Below, in pieces: positions 24,801 through 38,016 of a DNA stretch of 64,000 bases. The position numbers and the translations under genes are program-made. Positions within the stretch are counted from its first letter, which is position 1; each line of letters opens with the position of its first letter. The notes beneath the pieces were generated by a model. The model worked only from the letters and a program-made list of their open reading frames with translations, was not told the DNA's origin and ran no database searches. Source of the DNA: Cyprinodon diabolis (taxonomy: Eukaryota; Chordata; Actinopteri; Cyprinodontiformes; Cyprinodontidae); contig CM060072.1 of assembly GCA_030533445.1 (NCBI GenBank), positions 19,533,767-19,597,766 on the forward strand, read 5' to 3'.

Positions 24801-27800
24801 AGCTTCTTACTCAGAGAATAAAAGCAGCATTGGCATGACAATTCTCAATTTTTCCATGATTTGAAGCCTCCTTTTCTTTATCTGAACCTGATCCCTCCAT
24901 CTATCCTACCCAACACTGAATATCTGAAAACTAGACACAGCCCACACTTTTAAAAGATCTTTGTTTGTTATTGTCACCCAATTATTTTGCATGAATTCAG
25001 ATTATTTTTAATGCGCCATAATACTATTAGTACAAGAACAAGAAACTTACCTGTCAGTCTTTCGTTCCCATTATCACTTCCTTCCTGACATCTTATGCAG
25101 ATTTACCAAAACACATTTAAATGACAAATTCCCTTTGTCCTGTTTACTTACCTTCATCATTTCCCTTTAGATATAACTTTTTTTGTTTTATTTTGCTTGT
25201 ACAAAAACATTGCACAAAAGAGCAAAAGTTAAATAATGTGGCAGCAAAGCCAATTTTTCAATGCATAAGGTGTCAAGTGTGACAAAGATGCATGTCTACA
25301 TCAAGGACACAGACTGTAGTTTAAAGGTTATGTTGTTGGTATTCACAAAGAATCACTGGAGACCTGCATAAGGGACCATCAGACATTATTCCCAATATAA
25401 TAGAGAATCATAACACTTGAGTCAAATATCACATATAATCTTTTAAATGAGCGGGATAATCAATGTCCAATATGAATGTATTAACAAATAAAAAAAGAAA
25501 TCCTAAAAGCCAGGCGAACCTCAGATCTAACTTTGCTAAACTTTCGTTAATAAAACACTGAAACTATAAATATAAATACATGTGCAGGTTTTACTGCGGC
25601 ATTAAAACATGCTTTAAAACATTAAAAAAGTACTTAAATCTATTGTTCAGCAACATGTAAAAGCCTTAACTCTGATCTAATATTTTGGAGAAGTTTATTA
25701 TTGTAATCTGTCCATCTCATTCATTGTAGTTTCTCTCTCAGACAAACCTTCTCCACCTCCCCCCAACCCCCATTTGTGGATAAGCTTATTCCTGGCCTGC
25801 AGTTCCTGGTGATAATAATCTAAATTGACCTTCCTCCAGGGTATCGAAGTCAGACCAGTCAGAAATAGTTAGCTAAATACAAAGCATATCTGAGTTTGCT
25901 GAGTGGGTTGATGGAACTCCTTGTCTTGTGTTTTATCTTTTCCCAATTGCTCCGGGTAAAAAAAAAAAGACACACCCAATAATTAGCTAAAAGTAAGAAG
26001 ATTATTTCCTGCTGTTTATGAAAAATAAAGATAAATAAAAAATACAGGGAATAAGGTAACAGTGTTCTGAAGGGATGTCGGGAAGATGTTTGTCTAAAAA
26101 CACATGGAAACTTTAATGTTTGTTTTTTTCCAGCATATAAATCAAATGTTGGATGACTTTTCTAAAAGCTTAAATGAGCCAGGGTTATAGAATATTAAAG
26201 AGTGAAATATCAGCTACATATCAGGTTCTACATTTTAACAAGTAACTAATGGAAAATAAGATTTTTTATAAACAACAAACATCATGGCTGACATAAAAAA
26301 TTCCTTTTCTAAAATAATTTCTATATTTTTCTTACTCTATATTTTACAGATGTTTTTTGTAAATGGACGGTTTTGCTGGTTTTTCATACTCTGCAGTAAT
26401 AGTTTATAATGTTAGGGCCACAATAAATGCTTTTTAGGTACTGTGAGAGCTAAATTAATAAGATCAGGGAATGACAGCATAGAGTACACTTTAGCTTGTA
26501 CCAACTGCACTTTATAAACTGTTCTGGACATAGTGAAGTATATCATATCTTTTTTTCCCTCACGTGTTTATAAAATATTAAAATTAATTTACAGAACCTT
26601 CCATATTTTTTCATTAATTCCTATTTTAAGATAGGTAAGATATAAAGTTATAATGCATTTTTAATGCTTTTGATAATTAGGTTATTAAAGAAATGCTCCA
26701 CATTTCTACTACTACTGCTACTATCAAGCAATACTGTTCAGCCTAATATTTGACAATCGACAGGAAATGGCAATACTGCTAACTAACTACGATATTCAGT
26801 ACCAGTGCACCTAACCTGACAGATGAGACGGAGTTAATCAGATGTGAATGTGAAAAGCACTTTGCAAAACTGTTGAAAGGCACAAGTATTCCAGATTAAA
26901 GTTTCTGAAAAATCATCTCTTTAAGCATCAATACTTAGCGCAGAGGAAATCGTTATTATCCTTAAAGGTGCACAGTCATGTTAAGTGACATCTTTTGTTT
27001 ATGCACCAGTTACTCTGGTTTCAAAGATTTTCTGAAAGTTTACCGTGACTTGCTGGTGTTTTAATTGGCAATTATTACGTGGTTACTGTAACTAAGTATC
27101 ACTGTAACTAATTACTTTGTAAAAGTTAGTAATGCACATTAGACATTATTATGCTTAAAACAGATTAATTACTTAACGTATTAATAAGGACTTCAGTTTC
27201 TTGGTGGAGGCGAACGTGAGAGCAATATGCATGTGTCAGTGCATGTACCGCACATAGGAGCAATATTAGCAACTTCAGCATGCCTAGAACCCAAATTAAA
27301 GACGATGAGGCCAAGCCAATGATTCAATGACAGCTTTCCTACAGCAAAGCGCTTACTGAAGGTTAATTGTTTCTGCGATTTTCTAATAATATGTGGGAAC
27401 AAAGACTTTATGAACATTGGTTAGAAGCTGTAATATAAAGAAGCTCCGCACATCATCTTAGAACTGACTGACAGCTGTTGCCCTTAATCAAGACACATTC
27501 TTTACTTTCTCAAGGCTATAATGATTTTACTCGCATGGTTTATTTTTTTCATACAAAAATAGTGGGATCATACAATCCTGCTGGGACTTTTTCTGAAATA
27601 GTGTAACCCCTGTTTAATTCCATTGCAAAGTAAATTTATAAAGTAAGTACATACATATATTACGTAAGCATCTATTATTTTTGTTACATTGTTGGAAAAT
27701 CATTTTTTTTTTGGCTTCATGCCAATGTTAAACCCAGTTGAAGGCTGTCAAAGTGGAATAATATAAAGTTCTAAAACATCTTATTTTTCTTTTATTAAAA

Positions 27801-28381
27801 GCAAGAAACATTAAAACATAATCTATTACTTCTTACTGATTTTATCTTATCAGTACTTTCATATAACACTTTATTTACTGCTTTATGTATCTACATGATC
27901 ATATTGCAACTTGCTTGTTGAACCACACACACCAAAATAGTGCAGATTCGGTTTGAATATTTTCAGATGTGTATACCTTTTAATTAATTATTCATTTATT
28001 GATTCATAACAAACACCTTATATCCCATAATTCAATCACTAGCTATATTTAAAATTCATCCAAAACAAAAGTTTTCCAATTTCTTTGACACTGTAAGAAA
28101 TCAAAAGTAACTACATAGTTTCTTGGCCAACAACAAGTTACTCTCACTGAGCAGGAATTGACTTACTAACTGAGGTACTTTTTTAGAGAAATAACTATAA
28201 GTTGTTACTTTTTTTAAAGTAACGTTCCCAACACTGATTCCAATAGGGATAAGACTCAAAAAATGCTGGTAGTCATTGAAGTGGAAGCAGTTGAGGAGAA
28301 CAGATGAGGTTGCTAATGATACAGGTACCAATAATAGCAATTCTATTTTTACGGTATCAGTACAATTAATATGTATATATG
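21892..28381. other. Longest element-poor block; no gene seen
   Basis: About 6.5 kb of AT-rich sequence in which I recognise no transposon, RNA gene or exon. If the window contains conserved noncoding elements, this block and 13.5-19.4 kb are where to align other fish genomes. Confidence 0.45.
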
Positions 28382-29403
<1,022 letters not shown>

Positions 29404-29411
29404 TTAGCCAG

Positions 29412-29828
29412 CATAGACGGATCTACTGGGGTGGCATCGGGTGGCAAATGCCACCCTAAATGACAGCCTTGCCACCCCTGCTGCCACCCCAGTTGGCGGT
29501 AGGGGTGGCAAGGCTTATAAGTTATGGATAATTTGAGAATTACCGACCGCTAATTTCTAATGTCGGACTGCAGTGAATGCAGCACAAGATGACGCGAGAG
29601 TGACTGAGACTGATTTGTTTTGAAAACCGAATGGGGCAAAGCGAGGGAGCCAGGGGTCATGGGGAGAGTATTTCTAATATGAACTGTTTCACATGAAACA
29701 CTTACTGTACATACTATTCTCACCAAACTGTGATAACTGTGATTAAATTCAGTGTAAACAAATGCCATATGTTGCCACCCCTCAAAAATTCCTGCCACCC
29801 CATAAATATTTTTCTAGATCCACCCCTG
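29412..29828. mobile_element. Short nonautonomous hAT element (MITE)
   Basis: A 417-bp element flanked by an exact 8-bp duplication TTAGCCAG (29404-29411 and 29829-29836). The left end CATAGACGGATCTAC and the reverse complement of the right end, CAGGGGTGGATCTAG, form imperfect inverted repeats. Subterminal GGGGTGGCA / TGCCACCCC words repeat at both ends. There is no transposase. The GCCACCCC theme matches the left end of the decayed hAT at 9065-10867, suggesting related transposase specificity. Confidence 0.8.
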
Positions 29829-29836
29829 TTAGCCAG

Positions 29837-31270
29837 CTGTGTTTCTTTACTCCAATGTGAAAATATTTCAGATGGTTTTCAACCTTCCTTGCTTTATTAT
29901 GTAAGGAGAAGAAAGAAATGTGAGATAAAAAAGGATAAGAACAAATCTCAAATAGCCACTTAACTACTAAGCCTGCTGCTTAAAAGACAAAAAAATAGCA
30001 ATACACTGATAACAGTAGCACAAATAATTAGAGCAATTATAAATGATTACAGGTGCCATACTGAAAATAAATAAAGACGCAGTCACAAAATGCAGTGAAT
30101 AAACAAAGGTCAAACATATGGCAAAGAATACTTTTTCATTTAAACCATGATTAAGGCTTGAAGCTTGATACAAAGTGTGGCCTGCTGATCTGTTTTTACC
30201 TAAGGGTGTACATAGATTAACTGAGGGGGTTAATAATGAAAAACAATGTTTACACAATTAATTAGACAAGTTAACTGTTCAAAACTTAAATCTATTTTTG
30301 AAAGAGCGAATGATAATTGAAATCCTATGTTGCTGATTTTCATTTTAAAGGAATGGTATTGAGAAGCTCGGCAGCTGGTATGAGGTTGTGATTTAATTAG
30401 TGCTCCAGCAAGCTCAAGTTAAATTTGAGACAGAGCCACTCTGAAAGTGCTAATAACATTGGGTTAAATGACCTGGAGGAAATGAGAAGGGTGACTCAAG
30501 AGGGCCCAAATGAAAATGTGAAACTGTGGCAACAGTCCTGTGAGGTCAGTGTAAATATCTCTAATTTCCTTAGCAGCAACACACAATACAACTTATACCC
30601 ACTGCATTCTAAGCCAGGGAATATGTATATATTTATATTCCAAAATCAGTGCCATCCATTCAACCTTTTCACATTTTTTCATTAAAATATCCAAAAAGTC
30701 TGATGCATTTCCTTAGATGTTTTCAGGAATGGACCAACATTAAATAGCATATACGTACCTAACTGGTAAGTGAATTGAAAACCACAAATTTGGCCTCATG
30801 TGACACGTTCTCTATTTTTGTCTTACTTTTTCTCTTATCGTGGGCTCTTATGATTATAACACGTCAGATTTAACAAATGTTCTTCATTTAAGTAAATGAT
30901 CAGAAATGATCCTCCTAAATGTGATGTGGTCTACCTTGGCGTAAATGAGCGCGTCTTCATGAGAAATGTAAATCTTCATAATGACCTATTATGCCATATT
31001 AGGCTACATTTGTGTGGTAGGGCTACAACTTTCCCTGGTCTCCAATTTGAATTTGAATTAAGATATTTATTTTCTATATATTAAGACTATATATATTAAG
31101 ACAGTCAAAACTGTGTAAATTGTGTTGTGGACACAGATAATTAAACATGCTATAGCAACGAGGCATTTTTCTTAATATATTGATAAAGTATAACTACATA
31201 CCATGTATCTACCAAATGTAGCTCATAGTGAAACTTAAAGTTCGTAATGGTGTAATGCTTATTTTTAATA

Positions 31271-31348
<78 letters not shown>

Positions 31349-32049
31349 GTATAAAAGCCAGGTGAAAAAAACTTGACATCATTAAATAAAGTTTGTTTCA
31401 AGAATATTATTATTGTTTTTTAGTCTTACATCTTATAATTACTGGTTCAAAGTTATTGAAGTGGATTTTTTTTTACAAAAAGAAGTAGTTCTAGCTGCCT
31501 TTCTTATAAGTGTTGTAGATGGCTTTGCTGTGTTCTGACCTTGTTTCTGTTAAATGATCCAGACTGTAGTCAGTTTCCATAATCACTGATCTCGAAACTG
31601 TGACGATTGTGTCATCCATCATGTCAGTGTTTATTTCTGCTTTGTGTATTAGTTAACATTTACCGAGCAAATTATGCTTGAACACTTTAATTTATCTTCC
31701 TCGGCATGGATTCAGAGTATTTGATAAAATATATTAAAAGAATGGTTGGAAACTCTTTATTTTGTCTACAACCAGAGAGCAGGGGCCATGGTATTGCATG
31801 ACTAATCTTTAATTTTACATTGGGTTTGATTTCCATAAAGGGCGCCAGCAACAAAAGAAAAGTTGGCTGTACATTTTACAGTGTTGGATATATATGGATC
31901 ATACGGAGCTGGAAGAGTCAATATTTGCAAACTCACAAATGTGATCCATACATGCACAGAAGAGATCAAACATTTACAGCACAATCCATACATGTGAAAA
32001 TTCTGGCCCTCAAAAGAATATCCTTTGCCCATAAGATGTAAATGTACTG
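29837..32049. other. Unique AT-rich sequence with (AAT)n
   Basis: No host gene supported; contains the trinucleotide array at 31269-31344. Confidence 0.45.
31269..31344. repeat. (AAT)n microsatellite
   Basis: About 25 uninterrupted AAT/TAA units. The leucine-rich minus-strand open frame here is an artefact. Confidence 0.97.
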
Positions 32050-32290
32050 CCGAGTACTGTCCTGAGGAGGTCTCTCCGACCCCACCCATTTCCTCTCCGA
32101 CCCCACCCACCCCAACCATGGACTGTTTTCCCCACATGCGTCCGGCAGAAGGTTCCGCAGCATCTTCTGCAGAACGACCAGACTACTGAACAGTTTCTTC
32201 CCCGTCAGACTGCTTAACGCCACATAACACTCCTCCAAACTAATGTCATATCCCAAATTCCTCCAGATAAACTTTGGTTTTCAAACACAA
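32050..32290 (+). mobile_element. LINE 3' end remnant with ORF2 C-terminus
   Basis: From 32117 to the TAA at 32225-32227 one frame gives a 36-residue tail containing 'SGRRFRSIFCRTTRLLNSFF' and ending 'LLNAT', the conserved C-terminus of an abundant fish L2/CR1-like LINE ORF2. Upstream text (CTCTCCGACCCCACCC, partly duplicated at about 32072-32107) also fits that family. The copy is heavily 5'-truncated, so only the stump remains. Confidence 0.75.
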
Positions 32291-32710
32291 GATCCATCTT
32301 AAACTGTAATATGGTTTTCAACCATGTTCCCCTTCCTCTTTGTTCATAGTAGTTGAGTTTAGTTTAGAGTTTCACTAGTCTTAGTTAAGAGAGTTAAACT
32401 GAAATATGTTTGACAGCAAATTGCTGTTTGTCAAGGATCCGCTGACCTGTGCCAGACTGTGACCCATCTGAGCTGCTGCTACAAGCTATCCGCTGCCTTA
32501 AGGCGACCCCCTTTTCCAAGACTGCTCTGCCTGTTGGATGAGCGGACTGTGTTTATACACAGGGTGCATACAAAATTAAATTTCATTTTGTATGGCTTTC
32601 AGACAGCGAATGAGCAGCAGCTTGGCAGTAAAATTAACATTAATGCAGTGAACTGTTTATCACTCAGGCCTAATCCACCCTCCTTTATTTAATAATTGTA
32701 TCTTTGTATC
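32291..32710. other. Spacer, nothing seen
   Basis: No supported feature between the two LINE fragments. Confidence 0.4.
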
Positions 32711-33706
32711 TGACGGGCTGTCAGGTCCCTGTATGACCGGTGTCAGAGTCTGGTCCGCATTGCTGGCAGTAAGTCGGGCTCGTTTCCGGTGAGAGTTGGA
32801 CTCCGCCAGGGCTGCCCTTTGTCACCGATTCTGTTCATTACCTTCATGGACAGAATTTGTAGGCGCAGCCAAGGTGTTGAGGGGATCTGTTTTGGTGGCC
32901 TTAGGATTGCGTCTCTGCTTTTTGCAGATGATGTGGTCTTATTGGCTTCATCAGGTCGTGATCTGCAGCTCTCGCTGGATCGGTTCGCAGCCGGGTGTGA
33001 AGCGGCCGGGATGGGGATCAGTGCCTCCAAATCCGAGACCATGGTCTTGAGTCGGAAAAGGGTAGAGTGCCTTCTCCGGGTCGGGGGGGTGTCCTGCCCC
33101 AAGTGGAGGAGTTTAAGTATCTTGGGATCTTGTTCACAAATGAGGGAAGAAGGGAGCGGGAGATCGACAGGCGGATTGGCGCAGCGTCTGCCGTGAAGCG
33201 GGCGCTGTACCGGTCCGTCGTGGTGAAGAGAGAGCTGAGTCAAAAAGCGAAGCTCTCGATTTACCGGTCGATCTAAGTTCCTACCCTCTTCTATGGTCAT
33301 GAACTCTGGGTCATGACCGAAAGAACGAGATCGCGGATACAAGCGGCCGAAATGGGTTTCCACCGTAGGGTGGCTGGGCTCTCCCTTAGGGATAGGGTGA
33401 GAAGCTCGGTCATCCGGGAGGGACTCGGAGTAGAGCCGCTGCTCCTCCACATCGAGAGTAGCCAGTTGAGGTGGTCCGGGCATCTGGTTAGGATGCCTCC
33501 TGGACGCCTCCCTGGTGAGGTGTTCCGGGCACGTCCCACCGGTGGGAGGCCCCGGGGAAGACCTAGGACACGCTGGAGAGACTGTTTCTCGGCTGGCCTG
33601 GGAACGCCTTGGGGTTCCTCCTGAGGGGCTAGAAGAAGTAGCTGGGGAGAGGGAAGTCTGGGCCTCCCTTCTTAGGCTGCTGCCCCCGCGACCCGACCCC
33701 GGATAA
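32711..33706 (+). pseudogene. LINE ORF2 reverse transcriptase fragment, broken
   Basis: The first frame (to about 33080) contains 'VGLRQGCPLSPILF' and the catalytic 'LLFADDVVLLAS', the active-site motifs of non-LTR reverse transcriptase. A frameshift in the G-run at about 33083-33090 moves the protein to the next frame ('VEEFKYLGILFTNEG...'). A TAA at 33274-33276 interrupts it within 'LSIYRSI'. It resumes through 'TERTRSRIQAAEMGF' to about 33590, where a second frameshift gives the final 'GLEEVAGEREVWASLLRLLP' to the stop at 33706. Fingers, N-terminal endonuclease and 5' UTR are missing. With two frameshifts and one nonsense codon it cannot produce active enzyme. Minus-strand open frames here are antisense shadows of the GC-rich ORF. 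Confidence 0.88.
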
Positions 33707-33734
33707 GCAGAGGAAGATGGATGGATGGATGGAT
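32711..33734 (+). mobile_element. 5'-truncated LINE with (GGAT)n tail
   Basis: Higher-GC insert of about 1 kb ending in a (GGAT)n tail (33717-33734), a typical non-LTR 3' terminus in fish. It encodes the second half of a reverse transcriptase ORF2. The flanks share ATCTTT (about 32701-32706 and 33732-33738), a weak candidate duplication. Clade not resolved by eye (RTE/Rex-like or related). Confidence 0.85.
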
Positions 33735-36213
33735 CTTTACATATGTGTCTTTACATATGTAAAGATACAATCTTTATCTTTACATAGTGGTGGCTCCTAC
33801 TATACAATTTTATTAACAGGATGGAAAAAATGACTTTTTTCTAGTCCCCTGCTAACAGTTATGTTTTAAAGCAGATAGCATCATGCAGCACTGATGGCAG
33901 GCATCTGGAAATGTCTTTTATAATTTGCCTTACAATGTTGATAAATATTTCTTCTCTGAGCCAAATAGTACCTGAAATTAATGAAAAAAAAAATCTTTGC
34001 AAATGAAAGTGCCTAAATAAATAAATATATTATTCACTAGAGACATCTTGTTTTCCCTAACTTTATAAGGGGATGTAGAAAAGCTCCTGAGGTAGACATG
34101 GAATCTCAGCACCTCACCTTTACTCTTGCTTTATGTGACCACTTGACCTCATCAAGAATTTATAAAGCTGAGAAACACATTTCAAATTTTATAGGCTTTT
34201 TTCCTGCCAATATGTCCGCCTCACTGTCTGCTCATGAAAGAAAGGTTTAGACACTCTTATTATGATGACGGATGACCAATATTCATAAACCTGAACAGGT
34301 CTCTTCTAATGAGTGGAGAGAAGCATTCCCTGGATCTCACCTCTCATATCCAGGGTGATTGTGCTGACAGATGAACATGGATTGAGATTGACATTTAAGT
34401 GCACCTATTCAAATATGAATAGGCAATTTGAATGAATGAAAATGCTACAACCTTCAAGTAATGCAGTCTTTCCAATTCAAGTATGATACAAGTATTGATG
34501 AGATGAGAGACAGATATGATATTTCCTTCTTGTTCCTCTGCTTGAGCCCCATGTACCTGCATGTAGGAAAAAAGATACGTACAAATTTCTATTTTGCATT
34601 GTTTGCCTTTAATTTTTTTTCTATTTTTGTCTAAGTAGATTGTACAAAGTCATTGGATTTGGTGTGTTTTTATAACATAATAGCTATGAAGACTGAATAG
34701 GAGGATGTTTTTCCAAATATGGGTTGTAACTGGAAGGGTTCTCTGTTAAGAAAGTTAAAATTTGTCAATCACAGTAAGTCAAGTCAAACCTAAAGCTTCC
34801 ACTGCCAAGTTGTGTATCGTCAACACACTGGATAGTGGGAACACAGCCCTTGTTCATACTGACTCATCAGTCACATAAGTTACTGTGGGTGAGTGGATGT
34901 GTTCTGATGCAGTTTTACAGTAGAGAACCACTGCAGTGCTACCCCACCTACTGAACACGCTTTGCTTTTTAATAACATGGGTGGTGATGATTCTTTTTCT
35001 GTTGTTTTAGATTTGCATACTAGATATTTAACTTGAAAACATATTTCAAACCAAGCTAAAAAAAGGTAGACAAAAAAGAAACATTTACAGGATTAATGAG
35101 CTAAATGATGAAAACAAAAACACAGAGTAAAAAAAAATCAAAAGGTCCAAATTCTAGAAGTAGTTTAGAGAGATAAAAGGATTGTGAATTAACAGTGTGG
35201 CTGTCTCCTGGGGGATTTGGGCTGTATTGATTTTGTTTCCCCTTTTGATTTCAGAAGTATTTCGTTCGAACTTAGTGTGCTGTCAAGTATTCTATTAGAT
35301 ACAAGTTAATACATGATCCTTAATCTTTTAATTTATAACCATAATGGTTAAAGAAAGTTTTGAAAATAATTTCAAATCTGAATTATCTGAATCTGGAGTC
35401 ATGATCCCCCGGCTCTGGAAAGACCTCCTGTCTCAAAAACAGAGGGCTGTTAAGTAATTGAATGAGTTCAGGCCTGTTGTTATGAATCATTTGTAATGAA
35501 GTCCTTAAGAAAAAAGCGTAAAGAGTTACTGCTGTCTGAAGTTAAAGATAAACTGCTCCCTCTTCAATTTTCCTACAGGTCAGGCAAAGGGTGGAGGATG
35601 CATTAGGGACTCTCTTAAATACAGTTGTAGGTCATCTTGAGGGGGAAAAAAAACCTTAACAAGATTGCTTTTTATTGATTTTTTATCTGTTTTTAACTGC
35701 ATTCAGTGCAATGTTTGAGCTAAGAAATTTATAGTGCTTTTATGGTATAAACTCTGGCCTCATCTTTTGGTTGATGGACTTTTTAACTGTCAAATCTCAG
35801 CTTGTTAAAGTCAATAGGTTCTCCCTGATGTTCTCTTCAGTTGATAGATCTTGTCATGGCTTCATCATTTCACCCCTTTTGCTTACCACAAAATGTAGAG
35901 GATTACATTTTAACTTTTGCAAACTGATTATGTTATGTTGTCCCTTCTCAGTAGTGATGATCCTCCTCACAGCCAGGGAATAATGATTTTACTGAGTGGA
36001 ATGAGTCTCTTTAAAGATAGATCACAAAATGGTTCATGATTTTAGAAAACTGGCAGCGTCATCCTACCTGTGGGTATCTTTTGTGAGAATGTTGTGAAAC
36101 AGAATAAATACCCTTGATGAAAGGCTGATGATTGATGCCCATGAGAACTCAATCTTTGAGAAGAAGGTTAATCTGCAAAATTATTTCTGTTGGAAGCTTT
36201 GTGATTTTAATAG
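33735..36213. other. Unique AT-rich sequence, no gene seen
   Basis: A perfect 18-bp palindrome TCTTTACATATGTAAAGA lies at 33748-33765 just after the LINE tail. Otherwise nothing I can support. Confidence 0.45.
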
Positions 36214-36218
36214 AAATT

Positions 36219-36945
36219 TGTTGGGATCTGGAGATCTGCCACCTGTCTCCAACAGAGAGCGCTGTGGGTCTCCTGGGCTGGAGCCTCCAGCACACCTGAG
36301 GATCATCAGTCCATCAGGAGACCTCCTACATAAGCAGCAGCCAGACCTGTCTTCGGCGCAGGAGTGTTGATCAGTTTTGGTTAGCGGAACCTGAGCCTCT
36401 GTTCACTTGAGAATCTCTGTCTGCTCTAGAGAGTAACTAGATTCTAACCAACCTCTGTCTTCTCTGCTAACAGGAAAGCCTGACTGAAATCTTTAGCTCT
36501 GGAGGAGCTTTGCTTGGAAACTTGCCTGCCTGCCCTAGGAAGCCAAACCTGAAGACAATCAGTCTGGATTCCTCAGCCAGCTCTCAAGGGAGAGCTAGGA
36601 CATCTACACAAGGTCTGAACCTCACAAGCCTGAAGCTAGACGCTGCTGCTGCTGAGCTCTCTGCTGAACCCACTGTCTCTGGACCCAATTGGTTCCCCCT
36701 CTCCAGTGATCTGTCTGAACCTCATCAAGGTACAAATCAGAATAAAACATCTAACAAATCATCACCGCTGCCTGGCTAACCAAACAATCCATATCTGCAG
36801 ACGCTCAGTGATTCCAGTCCTGGACCCGTACCAGAACCAGCTCATTATTATTCTGTGTGCTTATCATTCAATAAACTGTTAAACTTTTACTCCGTTTCCT
36901 GTGGTGTTCTGCATGTGGGTTAAACACTAGAGACCCATCCTGATA
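36219..36945 (+). repeat. 5' LTR of sushi-type element
   Basis: Begins TGTTGGGATCTGG and ends CCATCCTGATA; the 3' copy ends CATGACA, so the terminal CA was lost by mutation here. AATAAA poly(A) signal at 36870-36875. I count about 16 substitutions against the 3' LTR and no indels. A TTG-initiated 89-residue open frame appears in both LTRs but has no recognisable domain. Confidence 0.93.
36327..36368 (+). promoter_or_regulatory. LTR core promoter and predicted transcript 5' end
   Basis: TACATAAG (36327-36334) lies about 30 bp before GCAGGAGTGTT (36358-36368). The latter is the sequence predicted to form the RNA 5' end because its counterpart in the 3' LTR is exactly complementary to the primer-binding region. 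Spacing fits a TATA box and start site. Inferred, not measured. Confidence 0.55.
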
Positions 36946-38016
36946 GAACACTCCGGCCATAATCAAAACCCAGCAGATCACATCCGGAGGTTGATTGATG
37001 AGCAAGCTGCCCAAATCCAAGGACATGAGCAAACCCTCCGTGAGTTAAACACATATATTGAATACCAGAATCAAGTTTTGCAGGAATACGCCGGCTACAT
37101 GAAAAATGGTAACGCCGCGTCTGCCCAACTTCCTGTTCCAGAGCCACTTCCGCCTCAAAGGTCAGATACTGTCACGTCACTTCCAGAATTCCGTCCGAGC
37201 CTTCCTGAAAGATTTTCAGGTACTCAAACTAAATGTAAAGGATTTTTGTTCCAGTGTCGTTTAATTTTTGAACACTCACCCGCCAGTTTTTCCAACGATA
37301 AGAAGAAAATTGCCTTCATTCTCTCTCAACTCTCTGGTCGAGCTCTAGAATGGGCGGAGGCAAGGTTTTCTTCTGAATCCAGTTTTTCATGTACCTTTTC
37401 TGAATTTTTAACTGAGTTTTCTCAGGTTTTCAACCAAGATTCTGAAAAAAAAATTGACTCTCGAGCCTTGCTCAGTTTAAAGCAGGGGAATCAGACGGTG
37501 GCGGAGTTCTCCATTGACTTCCGTGTTAAAGCCGCAGCCTCAGGCTGGAATGAATGTGCACTTAAAAGCGCCTATTTTAAGGCTTTAAATGAAAACATTA
37601 AAGACGAACTCGCCACAATTGACGAACCAGCTAGTTTGGAAGATCTAATCAGGTTAACCATCCGGTTGGATAACAGACTCAGACCTAGAAATAATTCTAG
37701 GCAAAGAAGCCTAAAATTTTCTGTTGCTGCTCCTGCATCTAACAACTCTTCTGTTTTTTCTGGATCCCCAGAGCCCAGTACCAGACCAAGGATTAAGAGT
37801 CAATTGTCTCCAGCTCCTGTTCATGCCAATCACGTTTTCTCCTCGTCCACAGAAGGAGCGGAGATCGAACCCATGCAGATTGGGTATACAAGGCTTTCAC
37901 ATGAGAAAAGACAATGAAGATTCAAGGGGAATCTGTGTCTGTACTGTGGTGAGCCTGGCCACTTTATTGCTACATGCTCGGCTAAATCAAAAGCCGGGGT
38001 CCGTCAGAGGATGTGA
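36946..38016 (+). pseudogene. Retrotransposon gag (capsid and zinc knuckle), broken
   Basis: The main open part (36991-37917) encodes about 300 residues. An N-terminal coiled-coil-like region (DEQAAQIQGHEQTLREL) is followed by a retrotransposon Gag capsid region containing 'ALEWAEARF', 'FNQDSEKKIDSRALLSLKQG' and 'LIRLTIRLDNRL', then a proline/serine-rich linker. The frame remains open upstream to the LTR but no ATG is present near 36991, so the start codon seems lost. A TGA at 37915-37917 stops the protein just before a CCHC zinc knuckle (CLYCGEPGHFIATC, about 37936-37977), which continues in the same frame to the natural TGA at 38014-38016. Gag would form the particle and bind element RNA. 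Vertebrate RTL/PEG10 genes derive from this group. Confidence 0.85.
36947..36957 (+). promoter_or_regulatory. Self-priming primer-binding site
   Basis: AACACTCCGGC sits one base after the 5' LTR. It is the exact reverse complement of GCCGGAGTGTT at 42799-42809 in the 3' LTR, and has one mismatch with the same place in the 5' LTR (36358-36368). An 11-nt match of the RNA 5' end to the PBS is the hallmark of self-primed Tf1/sushi elements, which do not use a tRNA primer. Confidence 0.65.

Noticed and set aside
31150..31401. Leucine-rich minus-strand open frame
   Set aside because: Produced by the (AAT)n array.
32743..33483. 246-residue minus-strand open frame
   Set aside because: Antisense of the GC-rich LINE ORF2, whose plus-strand frames carry the reverse transcriptase motifs.
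36510..36779. 89-residue open frame identical in both LTRs (also 42951-43220)
   Set aside because: Identity follows from LTR duplication; it has a TTG start, no domain, and the one base difference within it is synonymous by chance.
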